This document shows positions 32,997-44,102 of a stretch of DNA of 64,000 bases, in pieces. The position numbers and the translations under genes were made by a program. Numbering within the stretch: position 1 is the first letter of the stretch; every line of letters begins with the position of its first letter. The stretch covers positions 62,290,957 to 62,354,956 of the forward strand of contig CM055096.1 in the NCBI GenBank assembly GCA_029204225.1, given 5' to 3'. This DNA is from Diphasiastrum complanatum. Its lineage: Eukaryota > Streptophyta > Lycopodiopsida > Lycopodiales > Lycopodiaceae. A model generated the notes under the pieces. That model was not told where the DNA came from and did no database searches. It was given only the letters and a program-made list of their open reading frames with translations.

Positions 32997-34640
32997 TTAT
33001 AGTCCTCCTTGGTGGATAAACATCCAACCATGATCCATGAGCTTGGATAAGTTCATCCTCCTTGTTTCCAAGGGAATATGTGCAAAGCAAGAACCTCCAA
33101 AGACACTAAGGTAATCGTCCTTAGGCTTCTTAAATAATACTTCATATGGTGTATTTCCTCCAAGAGCTCCACCACTCCTCAAATCTTTGATCTTCAATGA
33201 GAATTCCATCTCAACATATGCTTTGAATAATAGGAAATAATTATGCACCATAAATCTTGAAGAGAGAAGATATAAACATGTGCATCTCGTGTGATCATCC
33301 TCCTTTGAAAGATTGGATTCATAAGCAACATCAAGAGATTTTGCTTTCTCTCTTGGATCCAATTTGTAGATGCCTTCATATCTTGATCCATGAGCAAGGA
33401 TCTCACCATCCTTCTTGATCACACAATTGTCAATATAGAAATTGACATCAAGGCCAACATCAAGTAATTGGCCAACACTTATAATATTCTTTGTAAGCTT
33501 GGGAACAAAAAGAACCTTTTGAAGAGATAGAATTTGTGATGATGCAAACTTCGAGGGAATAGTCCCTACTCCTTCAATTTTGCACTCTTGATTACTTGCA
33601 ATAAATATTGACTTCATGATTCCTCCATGAAAAATAATAGCTGAAAAGAAATCCTTGGAGCTACACATATGTGAAGATGCTCCACTATCAATATAACAAG
33701 AGTCAATGACATCCATCTTGAAGGTGGAAGAGGAGAATTTTGATTCCATAAGTGAGCATTCTCCATCACTTGCGATAAAGTTTTCTTTCTCATGAGAGAT
33801 GTTGGCTTGCTTGAATTGATTCTTCTTCTTGAAGCAATTGGTGGCATAGTGGCCTTTCTTGCCACAAAAGAAGCACTTAACATCTTTTGTCTTCTTCTTT
33901 GAAGTAGAATATTGAGAGGAATCATCATCCTCTTCATCTTGGTCTTTTGTTTTGTCCTTAGAGAAGTGTTGGTGTTGCTTTTTGCTCCTCTCTTTGTGAT
34001 TGGCAAATAAAACTTTGTCTTCACCATTATGATTGAGTGACAATTTGTCCATCTTTAATAGCTTGTTCTCATGCCTTGATTCTTCAGCCATTAGCACTCC
34101 TTGCAAAGCCTCCAAAGTAGGTAGCTCCTCCTTGAGGGCATAGGATTGGACAAAGTTCTCATACTCATCTCTCAGGCCATTAAGTATGACTTGCACTAGC
34201 TCACTTTGATTTATAGATCCTCCAATGCAAGCAAGCTCCCTATGAGTATCTTTCACTCTCAACACATAACAGTGGCACTCTCATCACTCTTTTGAGAACT
34301 TTGAAATATTTGATTTCTAAGAGTGAGAAGCCTAGAGGTATTTTTGGCCTCATAGATTGCTTTGAGAGTATCCCAAGCATCCTTGGCCGAAGTACAAGCA
34401 CCAATCTCTCTCAAAATCTCATTAGAGACATTCATCTTGATATAATGGAGAGCCATCCTAGCTCTCTTCTTATACTTTTGTACTTCTTGAAGGACTTACC
34501 TCCTCAATCTCAAGTACAATGTCCATCACATCTTGGAGTATCAAGATTGACTCCATTCTAACCTTCCAAATAGAATAGTTGGAGGTAGATAGTCTTTCAC
34601 TAGATTCCAATAGGTAGGACAAGTAGTGAAGACTCCTTGT
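32997..34640 (-). pseudogene. gag-protease of element D with remnant of integrase
   Basis: The gag N-terminus (SNYSIWKVRMESIL, about 34600-34560) is followed by frame changes near 34480 and 34262. A 422-codon frame (34265-32997) then holds the rest of gag, a CCHC zinc knuckle CFFCGKKGHYATNC (about 33880-33835) that binds RNA, and the aspartic protease active site IDSGASSHM (about 33690-33660). After the protease and its C-terminal beta-strand region (QKVLFVPKLTKNIISVGQL), integrase is almost gone: about 33300-33170 jumps to the integrase end block (NTPYEVLFKKPKDDYLSVFG). The zinc-binding and catalytic part of integrase has been deleted while keeping the frame. Confidence 0.85.
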
Positions 34641-35360
34641 AATGAGATAATAAATATTGCTTCTCTCTCACTATAGGATCCTTGAAAGGTGTACTACCAA
34701 CTCCTATGCAAGATCTTGCAACAAAATGTGAGATGGATCGCACTATCTCTTCTAATCTCTGTTAATTTAGATCACTCTCACATCAATTGATGAAGTATGG
34801 GCTAAGTTTGGGTCAAGCTATCTTGGCACGTCTGAAACACTCCAAGAATCCACAAATCACTCAAATACAAGCCAATTGTATGAAATAATGTGGCTATGAC
34901 CTCAAAATGATGACTAGATCTCAAGAAAGTGTGATTGGCAAGCCTAGAAGTGAGATTTTTGGTCAAAGAAGCATAAGAGAGTCATAAATAAAAGTGTCCA
35001 ACCATGTTGGGCGCCCTACCCACCTTGATTCAATTGACTATAACTTTTTATTGGGAGATCCAATCACTATGAATTCAATTGCTACACAAACTAGACTTAA
35101 ATAGCTTTAAACTAGCTATCAACCACTAATTCTGGATTACACATGGAAGAGAACCTTCCAAATGAACTTGGCTATACTTCACATGTGCCTGAGCACTGAA
35201 TTTTGTACAGTACCTGAAATGATTCAATAATTATGATTATGAACCCTTTTGGTCCAATTTTGCTTGAGATAGCATGGGAGATGCAAACTAGTCTCTCTCG
35301 ATCTAGATTTTCAAGAAATCTTTGGAACTTTGGATGAAACAAGCATCAAATACTTAGGTA

Positions 35361-35373
35361 GGCTCTGATAACA
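35361..35373 (-). other. Primer-binding site of element D
   Basis: TGTTATCAGAGCC on the minus strand differs by one base from the initiator-Met tRNA site TGGTATCAGAGCC and directly abuts the 5' LTR. Confidence 0.85.
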
Positions 35374-36208
35374 TGTGAAATTACACACGTGTGGGAATGC
35401 CCTAAAGTGTGTGATTGATCTCCTAAGCAAGCTTGTGCACTTGACAATGGATTCTAGATTGATTTCCAAGATCTAGCTCAAAAAACCAAGGCATAGAGTG
35501 ATGCAATTGTTGATGACCAACGTTCATACACATGAAGAGAAAAGCTTCTTGAAAAAAAAAAAAATTAAGCTCCTCTCCTCGGGTAGAGAGAGAATAGAAC
35601 TAATTCCAACTCGCGTAGAGAGATAAGAGACAACAAGCAAATCTCACCAAAAAGTTTGACCCCAAAACTCAACTTAATTAACGATCATAAGGAGAAGTAC
35701 ATATAGATGTGTGGAGATCCCTCCTTGCATGCTATTGGACCCCTAATCATAGCCTATTGCATTCTATTGGACCCCTAATCATAGCTTCTTCAATTCTATT
35801 GGACCCCACCACTAATCATAGCCTCCTTAATTCTATTGGACCTCTAAAGTGGATCTCTTGATTCCTATTGGACCCCTTGACCAAGGCCAACCCTTTGACT
35901 TCATCACTCTTCAAATTCTATTGTCACAAGTGTCAAGACCCTATTCATATGCCTATCTAGCTCGAGATTACGTCATGACTCAATTTTGGCTCAATAGAGG
36001 CATTACATGTGGACATTGCCAATTTGTCATCTATGCCAATTTTTGGCCCTATCATAACTCTACACAAAGAAGCTTGTCCTAAAAACTTAGAAGACACCTA
36101 AAGCTATGATAAACTATTTTACATGTGGGAACATGCTCACTTGTGAAATGTACTTTCAAACATAAAAGACATAAAATTGCCAAGCTAGATTTTTGCCAAT
36201 TTTTCACA
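35374..36208 (-). repeat. 5' LTR of element D
   Basis: 835 bp. On the minus strand it begins TGTGAAAAATTGGC (36208 leftwards) and its inner end lies at the primer-binding site. It aligns end to end with the LTR at 31292-32107 and carries one extra copy of the GGACCCC...CTAATCATAGCC unit. Confidence 0.93.
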
Positions 36209-37259
36209 TTTCGTCCTTCAATCCAGGGAATGCGGACTCGTCGAACTTCACATCTCTACTCAACACAACATTCTTCATGGTTGGATTGTAGAGTTTGTAC
36301 ACTTGTGATCCATTCGAGTATCCGACCATGATTGTTTGTTCTGATTTTTCATCGAGCTTGCTTCTTTGTTCCTTTGGTATGTGATTGTATGCTGCACATC
36401 CGAATACACACACACATGATAGATTAGGCTTTCTACCTATACACATTTCATATGGTGTTTTGATTTCTAGGGCTGTGATTGTTGATCTGTTCTGCAGGTG
36501 TACCGCTGCAGCTATTGCCTCAGCTCAAAATTGACTCGGCAATCGAGCATGTGCCATCATGCCTTTGGCTCCTTCGACTAGCGTGCTGTTTCTTCTTTCT
36601 ACGACACCATTATATTCGAGTGTGTACGCAGGTATGAATTGATGCTCTATTCCTTGTTCTTGGTAGAATCTAGAAAATTATGTGCTCTTGTACTCACCTC
36701 CATTGTCAGACCTGATCATCTGAATCTTCTTTGAGGTGTGTCTCTTTGCGAATGCCACGAACTTCTTGAAAGAGTCAAACACTTCAGATTTTTTATTTAA
36801 GTAGTATATAGTTGTCATCCGGTTGTAGTCATCAATTAACGTCAGGAAATACCTCGATCTTGAGAGCAAATCAACTTTCATCGGTCCACAGACATTTGAG
36901 TGGACGAGCTCATGAACTTCTTTAGCTCTTTTTCCCTCATGTGTGAATGGATTCCGACGTTGTTTACCTTTCTGACAGGCTTCGCAGAACTCAGTATCGG
37001 GTCTGGATATTTTTAGACCTGTGATTATGTCTTTTCTGCTCATGTCGTAGAGGCTCCTCATGTTTAGATGATACATTCTTATGTGCCAAAGTTGATGTTT
37101 GTTTTTTGATGCATTTAGTATGCTATCAGAATTGCTGATTATCTTGGCTTGGTAGAGATTACCTTCTCTGCATCCAACTGTCAACAACTTGTTTGTTGTT
37201 TTCTCGATCATCCGGCATATATTGCCATTGAATAGAACTCGAATTTCAAGATCTGCCAT
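36209..37259 (-). pseudogene. Copia element C, 5' part: protease end and integrase
   Basis: Reading leftwards: the end of the protease/GAG-pre-integrase region (GNLYQAKI), the integrase zinc-binding His-His-Cys-Cys (HIRMYHLN...CEACQKGKQ, about 37100-36950), the core with the first Asp in VHSNVCGPM (Asp replaced by Asn) and later YFLTLIDDYNR, the second Asp in IRSDNGGEYKS (about 36690), a broken stretch with the Glu region near 36600 in other frames, and the integrase end with VFGCAAYNHIPKEQRSKLDEK (36446-36204). Element D interrupts it at 36209. Gag, 5' LTR and most of protease are missing; instead RT of element B abuts at about 37260. Confidence 0.88.
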
Positions 37260-38661
37260 CTTGGAGACTCTCAGTGTAGTCGATATTGTACTTCTGAGAG
37301 AATTCCTTTGCTACAATTCTGGCCTTGTATCTTGAAACATCTCCATTTGAGCCATACTCGAGCTTGTAAACCCATTTGCATTGCACTATCTTTCTCTTGT
37401 CTGGCACCGGTTGCAGTGTCCGTACCTCATTCTTCTTCATGGACTCAATTTTTCCATTCATAACTTGGATCCATTTGTCCTTGTCCGGACTGTCGATGGC
37501 TTTCTCAAATGTTTGTGGTTTTCCACTGAATCCACAAAACTCTTCGGATGTTGAAGTCGAGCTGTCTGGTACAAATCTTGCTGGCACTCTCCTTTCTCTG
37601 GTTGACTCCTGGGAGATTCTTCAGGTACTGCAATGCTATTGTCTCTCTTCGGCTAGATCCAAAACCATCTCGGTTTACAGGAGTTGTGGTTGTAGGTAGG
37701 CTTGTGTTCCTTTCTTCATCTGACTCGTCGCTCAGCTGATGTGGAGTTCGAACCTCTTCGTCTGAGTGTTTGGGTTATGCTCCCTCTGTCATAGTTGGCA
37801 GGTTGTAGTATTGCTTTCCTAGGACTTCATAGCTGGCATAATCATTGTCGGCCATTGTTCTGGTCTCATCAAACTTGGTGTCACTAGATTCGCTTATGGC
37901 ATGTAGATCTTGTAGTATGACAAATGATTGTCATACCTGACGAGGTATCCTACTTCAACTTTCTCATCAAGCTTCTTTCAAAGCTTATTAGAGATATGTG
38001 CATAAGCTACATAGCCGAAAATCCGAACATGTGTCAGATTAGGCTTTCTACCTCACCATAATTCGTGTGGTGTCGTGTGAGGAACATCTGATTGCCTATC
38101 CTGTTCTGGATGCAGGCAGTTGTAGCTACTACTTCAGCCCATGAGTGTCTTGTTCTTTCTCTCAGCAACACCGTTGTGCTGCGGTGTGTAGGATGCAGTC
38201 CTTCTATGAAGGATTCCTCGATCATTGTAGAAGTCAATGAAGTGGTTCGAGATGTATTCTCCACCACGATCAGTTCAAATCTGCTTCACCTTGCTTCCTG
38301 TGCATCTTTCTGCCTAGTTCACATATTCCGTGAACTTGTCAAGTGCATCTGATTTGTTGTGGATGAAGTAGACTCGTGCAAACTTGTTGTAGTCATCAAT
38401 GAAGGTGATGTAGTACTTCAAGCCTCCTACTGAGATCACATCGAAAGGTCCACAAATGTCCCAATGTCCCAGCTCCAGAATCTTTGTTGTTCTGTGGGAG
38501 TCCCTGGTGAAAGGAGTTCGGGACATCATCTCTTTCATGCACGCATCACATGTTGTCGAATTGGTTGCATTCGTGATGCTTACCCCTGTGATAGCTCCAT
38601 GCTGACTTGCTTGATACAATGCCATTGAGTTCATGTGGCATAGTCTCTCGTGCCATACCAT
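37260..38661 (-). pseudogene. Copia element B: integrase to RT start
   Basis: Reading leftwards: GAG-pre-integrase and integrase zinc region (MVWHERLCHMNS...CDACMKEMMSRTPF, 38661-38500), core (DICGPFDV, YYITFIDDYNKFARVYF), then frame-broken remainder of the core and end domain (38267-37900; the ERTRHSW and GYLVRYDN pieces), linker, and the RT start at 37587-37260 (KWIQVMNGKIESMKKNEVRTLQPVP, CKWVYKLEYGSNGDVSRYKARIVAKEFSQKYNIDY). It stops inside RT at about 37260 where element C begins. Its residues differ from C's at many positions, so B and C are different families. Gag and protease are deleted between the LTR fragment (38815-38941) and integrase. Confidence 0.85.
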
Positions 38662-38814
38662 CTACCCAGGGAAATAGCCCTTCTCCCTTTAGTATGAGAG
38701 AGGTCTTCACCTTCCATGCTAGGAAGTTGGACCCAGATGAGTCGAGAATTGTGCAGATCTTCGACTGCATGCTATTTATGGATGCTAATGTTGTGAACTA
38801 TTCTTTAGTCTGTT

Positions 38815-38941
38815 TTTTTCGTGCTCGGGTATTCACTCCTCAAAGCTTTGGTCTTCGTGTCCGGGCAGCTCCCTTGCATTTCTGCAGAATTGAGCTCTAA
38901 AGCTAGCAGAGCTTTGTGGCTTGAAAAAAATTGTTTCTTCA
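38815..38941 (-). repeat. LTR fragment related to element A
   Basis: On the minus strand it starts TGAAGAAACAAT at 38941 and follows the LTR at 456-583 for about 125 bp before diverging after ACCCGAG. It shows the start of an A-family LTR upstream of element B's coding remains. Confidence 0.8.
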
Positions 38942-39134
38942 TTGAAGATGATATTGGGAGATGTGCAATTATTGTAAATTTCAATGGTAAGCTCCATGGC
39001 AGTTTGAGAGGTGCACCTAGTATGACAAGAGCATATGACATGCTTGTAAGATTTATTTATTTTTATTGAAGTCTCATTGATATCTTTACATTGCTGATAA
39101 GCCTTTCGAAGGTGAACACCAAAGTAGATTTAGC
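38942..39134. other. Exon-like short open stretch
   Basis: On the plus strand, 38942-39044 reads as EDDIGRCAIIVNFNGKLHG and onward without stop, followed by GTAAG. The composition is protein-like, but I cannot name a family. It may be an orphan exon of a captured or broken gene. Confidence 0.25.
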
Positions 39135-39221
39135 ATGTTGAAAAAAGTACCACTAAATCTATATATTCTAAATTGTTTGTGTATAATTTTGATCACTATA
39201 AAAGGCACCTCAGAGATCCAC

Positions 39222-41686
39222 ATGATCAATAAATTCAACGGAGATGACTTCCATTTGTGGAAGTTCAAAATGAGGATGATCCTGATTGAAAAGGAGTTAT
39301 GGAGATACGTTAACGGTTCTATAGCCAGACCGGCAGAACCCGAACAGCTCCCAACTTGGGAAGCCAAGGATGGCAAGGCTCTTGCCATTGTATCTCTAAA
39401 TCTTAAAGACACTCAAATTGCTCATGTATCCAATTGCACTACTTCCAAAGAAGCATGGGATACACTCACCAACATCTACGAGACCTCAGATGTCTCGACT
39501 CGTCTCTTCTTGAGGAAGAAGGTACCGACACTCAGAATGAGTGAAAGCACCTCAGTCGGTGACCATCTGAACGAGTTCAAACAACTGATGAACCAACTAG
39601 CTGCAATAGGTTCCCCTATATCAGAAGAAGACTCTACCATGTCTCTTCTTGCCAGTCTTCCATCCTCCTACGATAATTTAGTGTTGCTTCTGAGCAATAC
39701 CCCTGCGCCGTCTTTCCAAAAATTGACAGCAAGCTTGTAACAGGAAGAAGTCATGAGGAAAATCTTGTCCATATCTGTTCCAAATCCTTGGCACTCTATT
39801 AAAAAAAGCAACAATCCAAGAAGAAGAAAGGCTTCAAAGATAAGAAGACAAAGGTAGAATAGCCAGCGACATCACAACCACAACAGCAACAATATAGTTA
39901 CGCATCGTCCAAGACCAAGCTATTTTGCAGATATTGCAAAAGAACCAACCACGACATCAAGGACTGTCGCATCCTCAAGCACAATGAAGCAAAGAAGAAG
40001 ATGCAGCAGCACCAAGAAGGGAACTCTGACATAGTCAAAGGATCCCAAGATGAAGAGAAGGCGCTGATGGTACAAGATCAATCCAGTAGAGATGCCCATC
40101 ACTGGTATCTCGATTCAGGTGCTTCTCAGCACATGCTACACTCACAACTACAAAATCAAAGTACATTTTCTTTGGTGACTCCAGTTCACACCAAGTTGAA
40201 GGCCAAGGGTCTATTCAACTGCAATTCTCTGATGGCATCACTAGACAACTTAATGGAGTACTTTATGTACCCAAATTAACAAAGAACCTTTTGTCTATTA
40301 GCAAGATCACATATCAGGGCTATAGAGCTTTGTTCACTGCCAATTGATGTACTGTTCTAGATGAGAACTCAAAGGAAATCCTCTCTGCTTACAGAGAAGG
40401 AAATTTTACATATTGAGTCATGATGTTGCAGTTTTTGTGAGTTGTTCATATGCAAATTTATGGCATCAAAGATTAGGTCATTAAACATGCGTTCAATCTT
40501 GTACATGCATCACAATAAAATGGTCAAGGACATGAATATAATTGTTGTCACCACAACTAATCAGACTATCTGTGAAAATTGTCTACTAGGAAAACAACCT
40601 AGAACGAGATTTCTCAGAGGACAAGCCAAAAGGGCAAAGTCCATCTTGTCACTGATACATAGTGACTTGTGTGGTCCTATGAGCGTACCTTCATTAGGTC
40701 AAGCTCTGTATTTTATCACATTCATTGATAATTACTCCCGATTTGCCAGTATAATGTTCATTAGAACATAAAGTGCCATCTGATCTGAGGAAGAAGCTGG
40801 ACCCAATAAGCTATAATAGCATCTTCATCGGCTATTCAGCTTCTCACAAAGCTTATCGTGTTTACAATGTGGTTAGGGCGCAGTCAGTCGTGATGTTGTC
40901 TTCCTTAAAGACAAATATTACGATTTCAAACAGAAGCAACCAATACAAGAGACTGCCATAGTAGCTCCATCTTCCAGTGATAGGCTACAACCTATGACTG
41001 TTCAAGCAACAGAGTTCATCCCAATGACTTCATTTACCATCGATGGGCCTAGACCCACGATCGTTCAACCGCAAAATACTACGGTCCCAGTCATTCACCG
41101 AGGAGAATCGTCTGATCAAGCACCTGCAGTTCGAAGATCTGTGAGACAATGATAGAAGCCTGATCGATTCATCCCTCAGGCTTTCATTAGTCATGATGAA
41201 CCTGCCACCATAGCAGAAGTACTTCAATGCCCGATGCAGACAAATGGAAAGCTACCATGGATGCTGAGTATCAATCTCTAATGAAGAACAAGACTGGAGC
41301 CTTGTCATTCCTCCTACAGGTGTAAAGCCAATTGATTCTAAATGGATCTTTAAGCTGAAGCTTAAGCCAGATGGATCTATATCCAAATGGAAACCTAGAC
41401 TAGTAGTTAAAGGTTTTGAACAAGTATATGGGATAGACTCCACTGAGACCTTCAATCCAGTAGTAAAACATCAGTCTATTCGTACTCTATTGGCTATATC
41501 TGCTATAGAAGATCTGGATATACACCAGACGGACGTCCAGACGACATTCCTACATGGATACATGCAAGAAGATGTCGACATCTATCAACCAGAAGGTTAC
41601 ATCCCTCAAGGCAAGGAGCATCTACTATGCAAATTGCGCAAGACACTATACGGTCTGAAGCAAGCTCCAAGGGCCCACCGCACCTG
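39222..41686 (+). pseudogene. Copia element G: gag to truncated RT (plus strand)
   Basis: Gag starts at ATG 39222 (NKFNGDDFHLWKFKMRMIL) and stays open to 39740, with the UBN2-type block SKEAWDTLTNIYE. After frame changes come a CCHC knuckle CRYCKRTNHDIKDC (about 39926-39967), the protease site YLDSGASQHM (about 40108-40137), the integrase zinc region (CENCLLGKQPRTRF, about 40570-40610) and the core start (HSDLCGPM, FITFIDNYSRF). At about 40770 the rest of the integrase core is deleted and the end domain follows (LDPISYNSIFIGYSASHKAYR). RT then runs in mixed frames (KWIFKLKLKPDGS, QTDVQTTFLHGYMQEDV, LYGLKQAPRA) and stops at 41686 before the YVDD motif. No LTR was found on either side. Confidence 0.88.
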
Positions 41687-41796
41687 ATGGCAAGAAATCT
41701 CCGGAGAAGCTGGTCGAAGATGACGATGATACAATGTAGGTCATCGGGGCCTCCACACAATAAGCCCCTGTTAGCACAAGCATATCAACTGCTCCC

Positions 41797-43382
41797 ATGG
41801 ATATCATGATGGCCTACCAAGCCTTGGGCACTTTCATTCAGGACACGGTAGCAGCCAGAACCTCATTGGACAGTCGGGTACTGCAACTAGCCACCAACAA
41901 CACACAACTGCGAGCCGAAATCACGAAGCTGCAACAAGAGTTGACAATAGCTCAGCAACACGAGCTCAATGGGCACCGGGAGATCCAGAAGCTGCAGCAA
42001 AAGGAAGACGACTTAAATCAGTATATCTAGAGCCTCTTCACAGCAGTTTAGGGTGCTTCAACAAAGGTACATGAGCTTCAATTAGAAGCTTCCCAAATAC
42101 TTGCCCCCCTCCAAGTGCAACTCCAGATATATGAAGTAGAAAACGCACGTCTGGGAGTGGAGGTGCAAGCGCTACACAATGAAAAGCTCGCCTAGTTAGC
42201 TCAACCTGCACCTGATACAAGGTCACTATCCCAAGTGGAAATGAATCTCTTCCAACATCAGGTGCAGGTATATAGCCAAACCTTAAATAGCTACCAGGCG
42301 GAGTTCGACAAATACATGACAAGTGCAAATCAAGAGCTCGTCCAAGCAAAGCAAGCCCTCAAGGCTTGCCAAAGATTCATGGAGGAAAGACCTTAGTTAG
42401 CCCCAGTGGCAATTCTAGTGCCACCCATCTTTGACGCTGCACAGACAAGCTCCAGCCAGGACAAAGGGAAACAAACAGCAGGGGCAAGCAGTCATGGATT
42501 AGGCACACAAGATCAAGGGCCCCCTGATACAGGAGTAGATACTCAAGGCCAAGATCATGGCTAGGAAGACGGGTTCGAGTCAAAGCCAAAGGGGAGGATC
42601 AAGCCTCCACATCTTGAGGCTCACGATCCATTTCTGCCAACCGCATATTCCGACGTCCAAAATCTGTGGAGGAGAAAATCAACGAATTCCTAGCAAAGTA
42701 TCCCCACAAGTCTTCAAGAGACAGCTGACAAATCTCATTTTTGGCCCAGACCATAAAAGACAACGAGCTACAATCACTCCCCGCCCTCCAACTACAACCA
42801 GAGTGGTGTTAGCAGTTGTTTGAGCATGACCTTGCGACCATCAGGACGTACGTGACTAGTCCGCAACAACTCATGGTGAACGCGCATTTCCTGCCATGAT
42901 CCAAATGGGCGGCATGTGACACCCCTCTAGACAAAATAACCCTCAACAATTGTAATTGGCCGAGAATTTCATCTGAACATGGTTGGAATACAGATGTAGA
43001 CACCCGAAGGTCTCTCACCCATTTTTTCAATAAATACTTCAAGTGTCCTGACCCAACAGTCCGTGCGGCAGCCACTTATGCCCGGGACTTGGAGCATCTA
43101 ATGGGAATCGAGACCAAGTGGGATAATTTTCTCTCACCCATATTCTTTGTTCCAAATCAGACGTTGGCCTCCAAAAAAGTGGAAGATCAGCTGCCAGTAG
43201 CTCGTGTCTATTACCGAGCTGCACTCCTTGGCGATCCTTGGACGAGCCGATTTCAAGCATGGGTCGACCAGAAATGGCTAACAGGGGTACACAAGTCCCT
43301 TCACACGCACAAGGACTTGAAAAACATGGATCGAATAAATTTTATGGAAGACGTCACCGGCTACCTGATCAACCAGAGGTGA
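41797..43382 (+). pseudogene. Gag-like region of a probable non-autonomous LTR element
   Basis: A frame with scattered stops begins M-D-I-M-M-A-Y-Q. It has a long coiled coil (LATNNTQLRAEITKLQQELT, then LQVQLQIYEVENARLGVEV and HQVQVYSQTLNSYQAEFDKY), a Gln/Ser/Gly-rich linker, and a C-terminal globular part (EHLMGIETKWDNFL, ARVYYRAALLGDPWTSRFQAW, ending GYLINQR). No protease, RT or integrase follows, and an LTR start comes 67 bp after the stop. I read this as a gag-type protein of a non-autonomous element; the coiled coil plus globular layout fits but no zinc knuckle is visible. A degraded host gene is the alternative. Confidence 0.5.
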
Positions 43383-43410
43383 GCCAAGAGATCCATGTAC
43401 TGAATCGGTA

Positions 43411-43449
43411 GAGTGCCAAGGGACCGACATTACTTCAGGCCATGGGTCC
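43411..43449 (+). other. Junction block before the LTR (polypurine-tract region)
   Basis: GTGCCAAGGGACCGACATTA and the sequence up to 43449 match the minus-strand block at 27385-27440 in order and spacing. It occupies the place of a polypurine tract but is only partly purine. Confidence 0.5.
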
Positions 43450-44090
43450 TGTTGGGGGTATTCCCAACACAAAGTAAGTAAATAAATTTGACTAATAAAT
43501 GTGTTGCGAGGGCATGAAATCCTGCGCGTATAAGCCCATGGCCCAATGAGCATGCAAGTTGAGCGTAAATAGAAATAATAGACTTGGGCCCTTTTGTAAT
43601 TAAAATAAAACTTGGGGCCCAAAGTCAAGTTTAGAACTTAGTGTTAAACTTTTTTAAGTTGGGTCCAATTTGGGACTCACATGAATCTTGTAATATCCAA
43701 TGTATAGTATTTTGGGGCAAGGGCCTTCCCCATTTATAAAAAGGCATCTCATGTAGTCTATTTTCATGCTTAATGAGAAGGAGGAAACTCTACCATTTAT
43801 GGAAGAGAAGCATCCTCATTTGCTATTCAATGCTTGCTATTGTTCTTGTTGTTGTTGCTCTTACAAGTTCATGCTCTTTCTTGTTTTCAATAGTTAAAGT
43901 TTCTCCTTTAGCAAGTAAAATGAGCAAATGAGCAAACTTCCACCCTCACTCTCCCTTTCTCTACTTTCTCTCTATCTATTTCTCTCTCTCCCTTCCTCTA
44001 CTTCTTTCCTTCTAAATCTCTCTCTCTCTCCCTCTCTTTTCACTACAATCATGATGAATGTATGGATAGTGTAGGAAGGGGTAGTGTTAA
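43450..44090 (+). repeat. Probable 3' LTR of the gag-like element
   Basis: It starts TGTTGGGGGTATTCCCAACA, a 20-base near-palindrome. A TATA-like TTTATAAAAAGGC lies at about 43733-43745, about 285 bp in, followed by T/C-rich transcript-like sequence, as in LTRs. The right end is not fixed; it meets minus-strand integrase near 44100. Confidence 0.5.
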
Positions 44091-44102
44091 GGTGGTGTAG
44101 TG

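Larger units (their letters stand above)
31292..36208 (-). mobile_element. Non-autonomous Copia element D, complete with two LTRs
   Basis: A 4.9-kb minus-strand element with a 3' LTR (31292-32107), polypurine tract (32108-32122), gag-protease (34640-32997), primer-binding site (35361-35373) and 5' LTR (35374-36208). Flanks TTTTG (31287-31291) and TTTCG (36209-36213) form a five-base target duplication with one difference. It sits inside Copia C: removing D and one duplication rejoins C's integrase-RT linker in frame. Integrase is reduced to its C-terminal end and no RT or RNase H is present, so it would have needed another element's enzymes to move. LTRs are similar over most of their length but differ by several indels, so the insertion is not recent. 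Confidence 0.9.

Noticed and set aside
42038-43260. Minus-strand frames of 70-103 codons
   Set aside because: Antisense to the coiled-coil gag-like frame; their composition mirrors it and they have no motifs.
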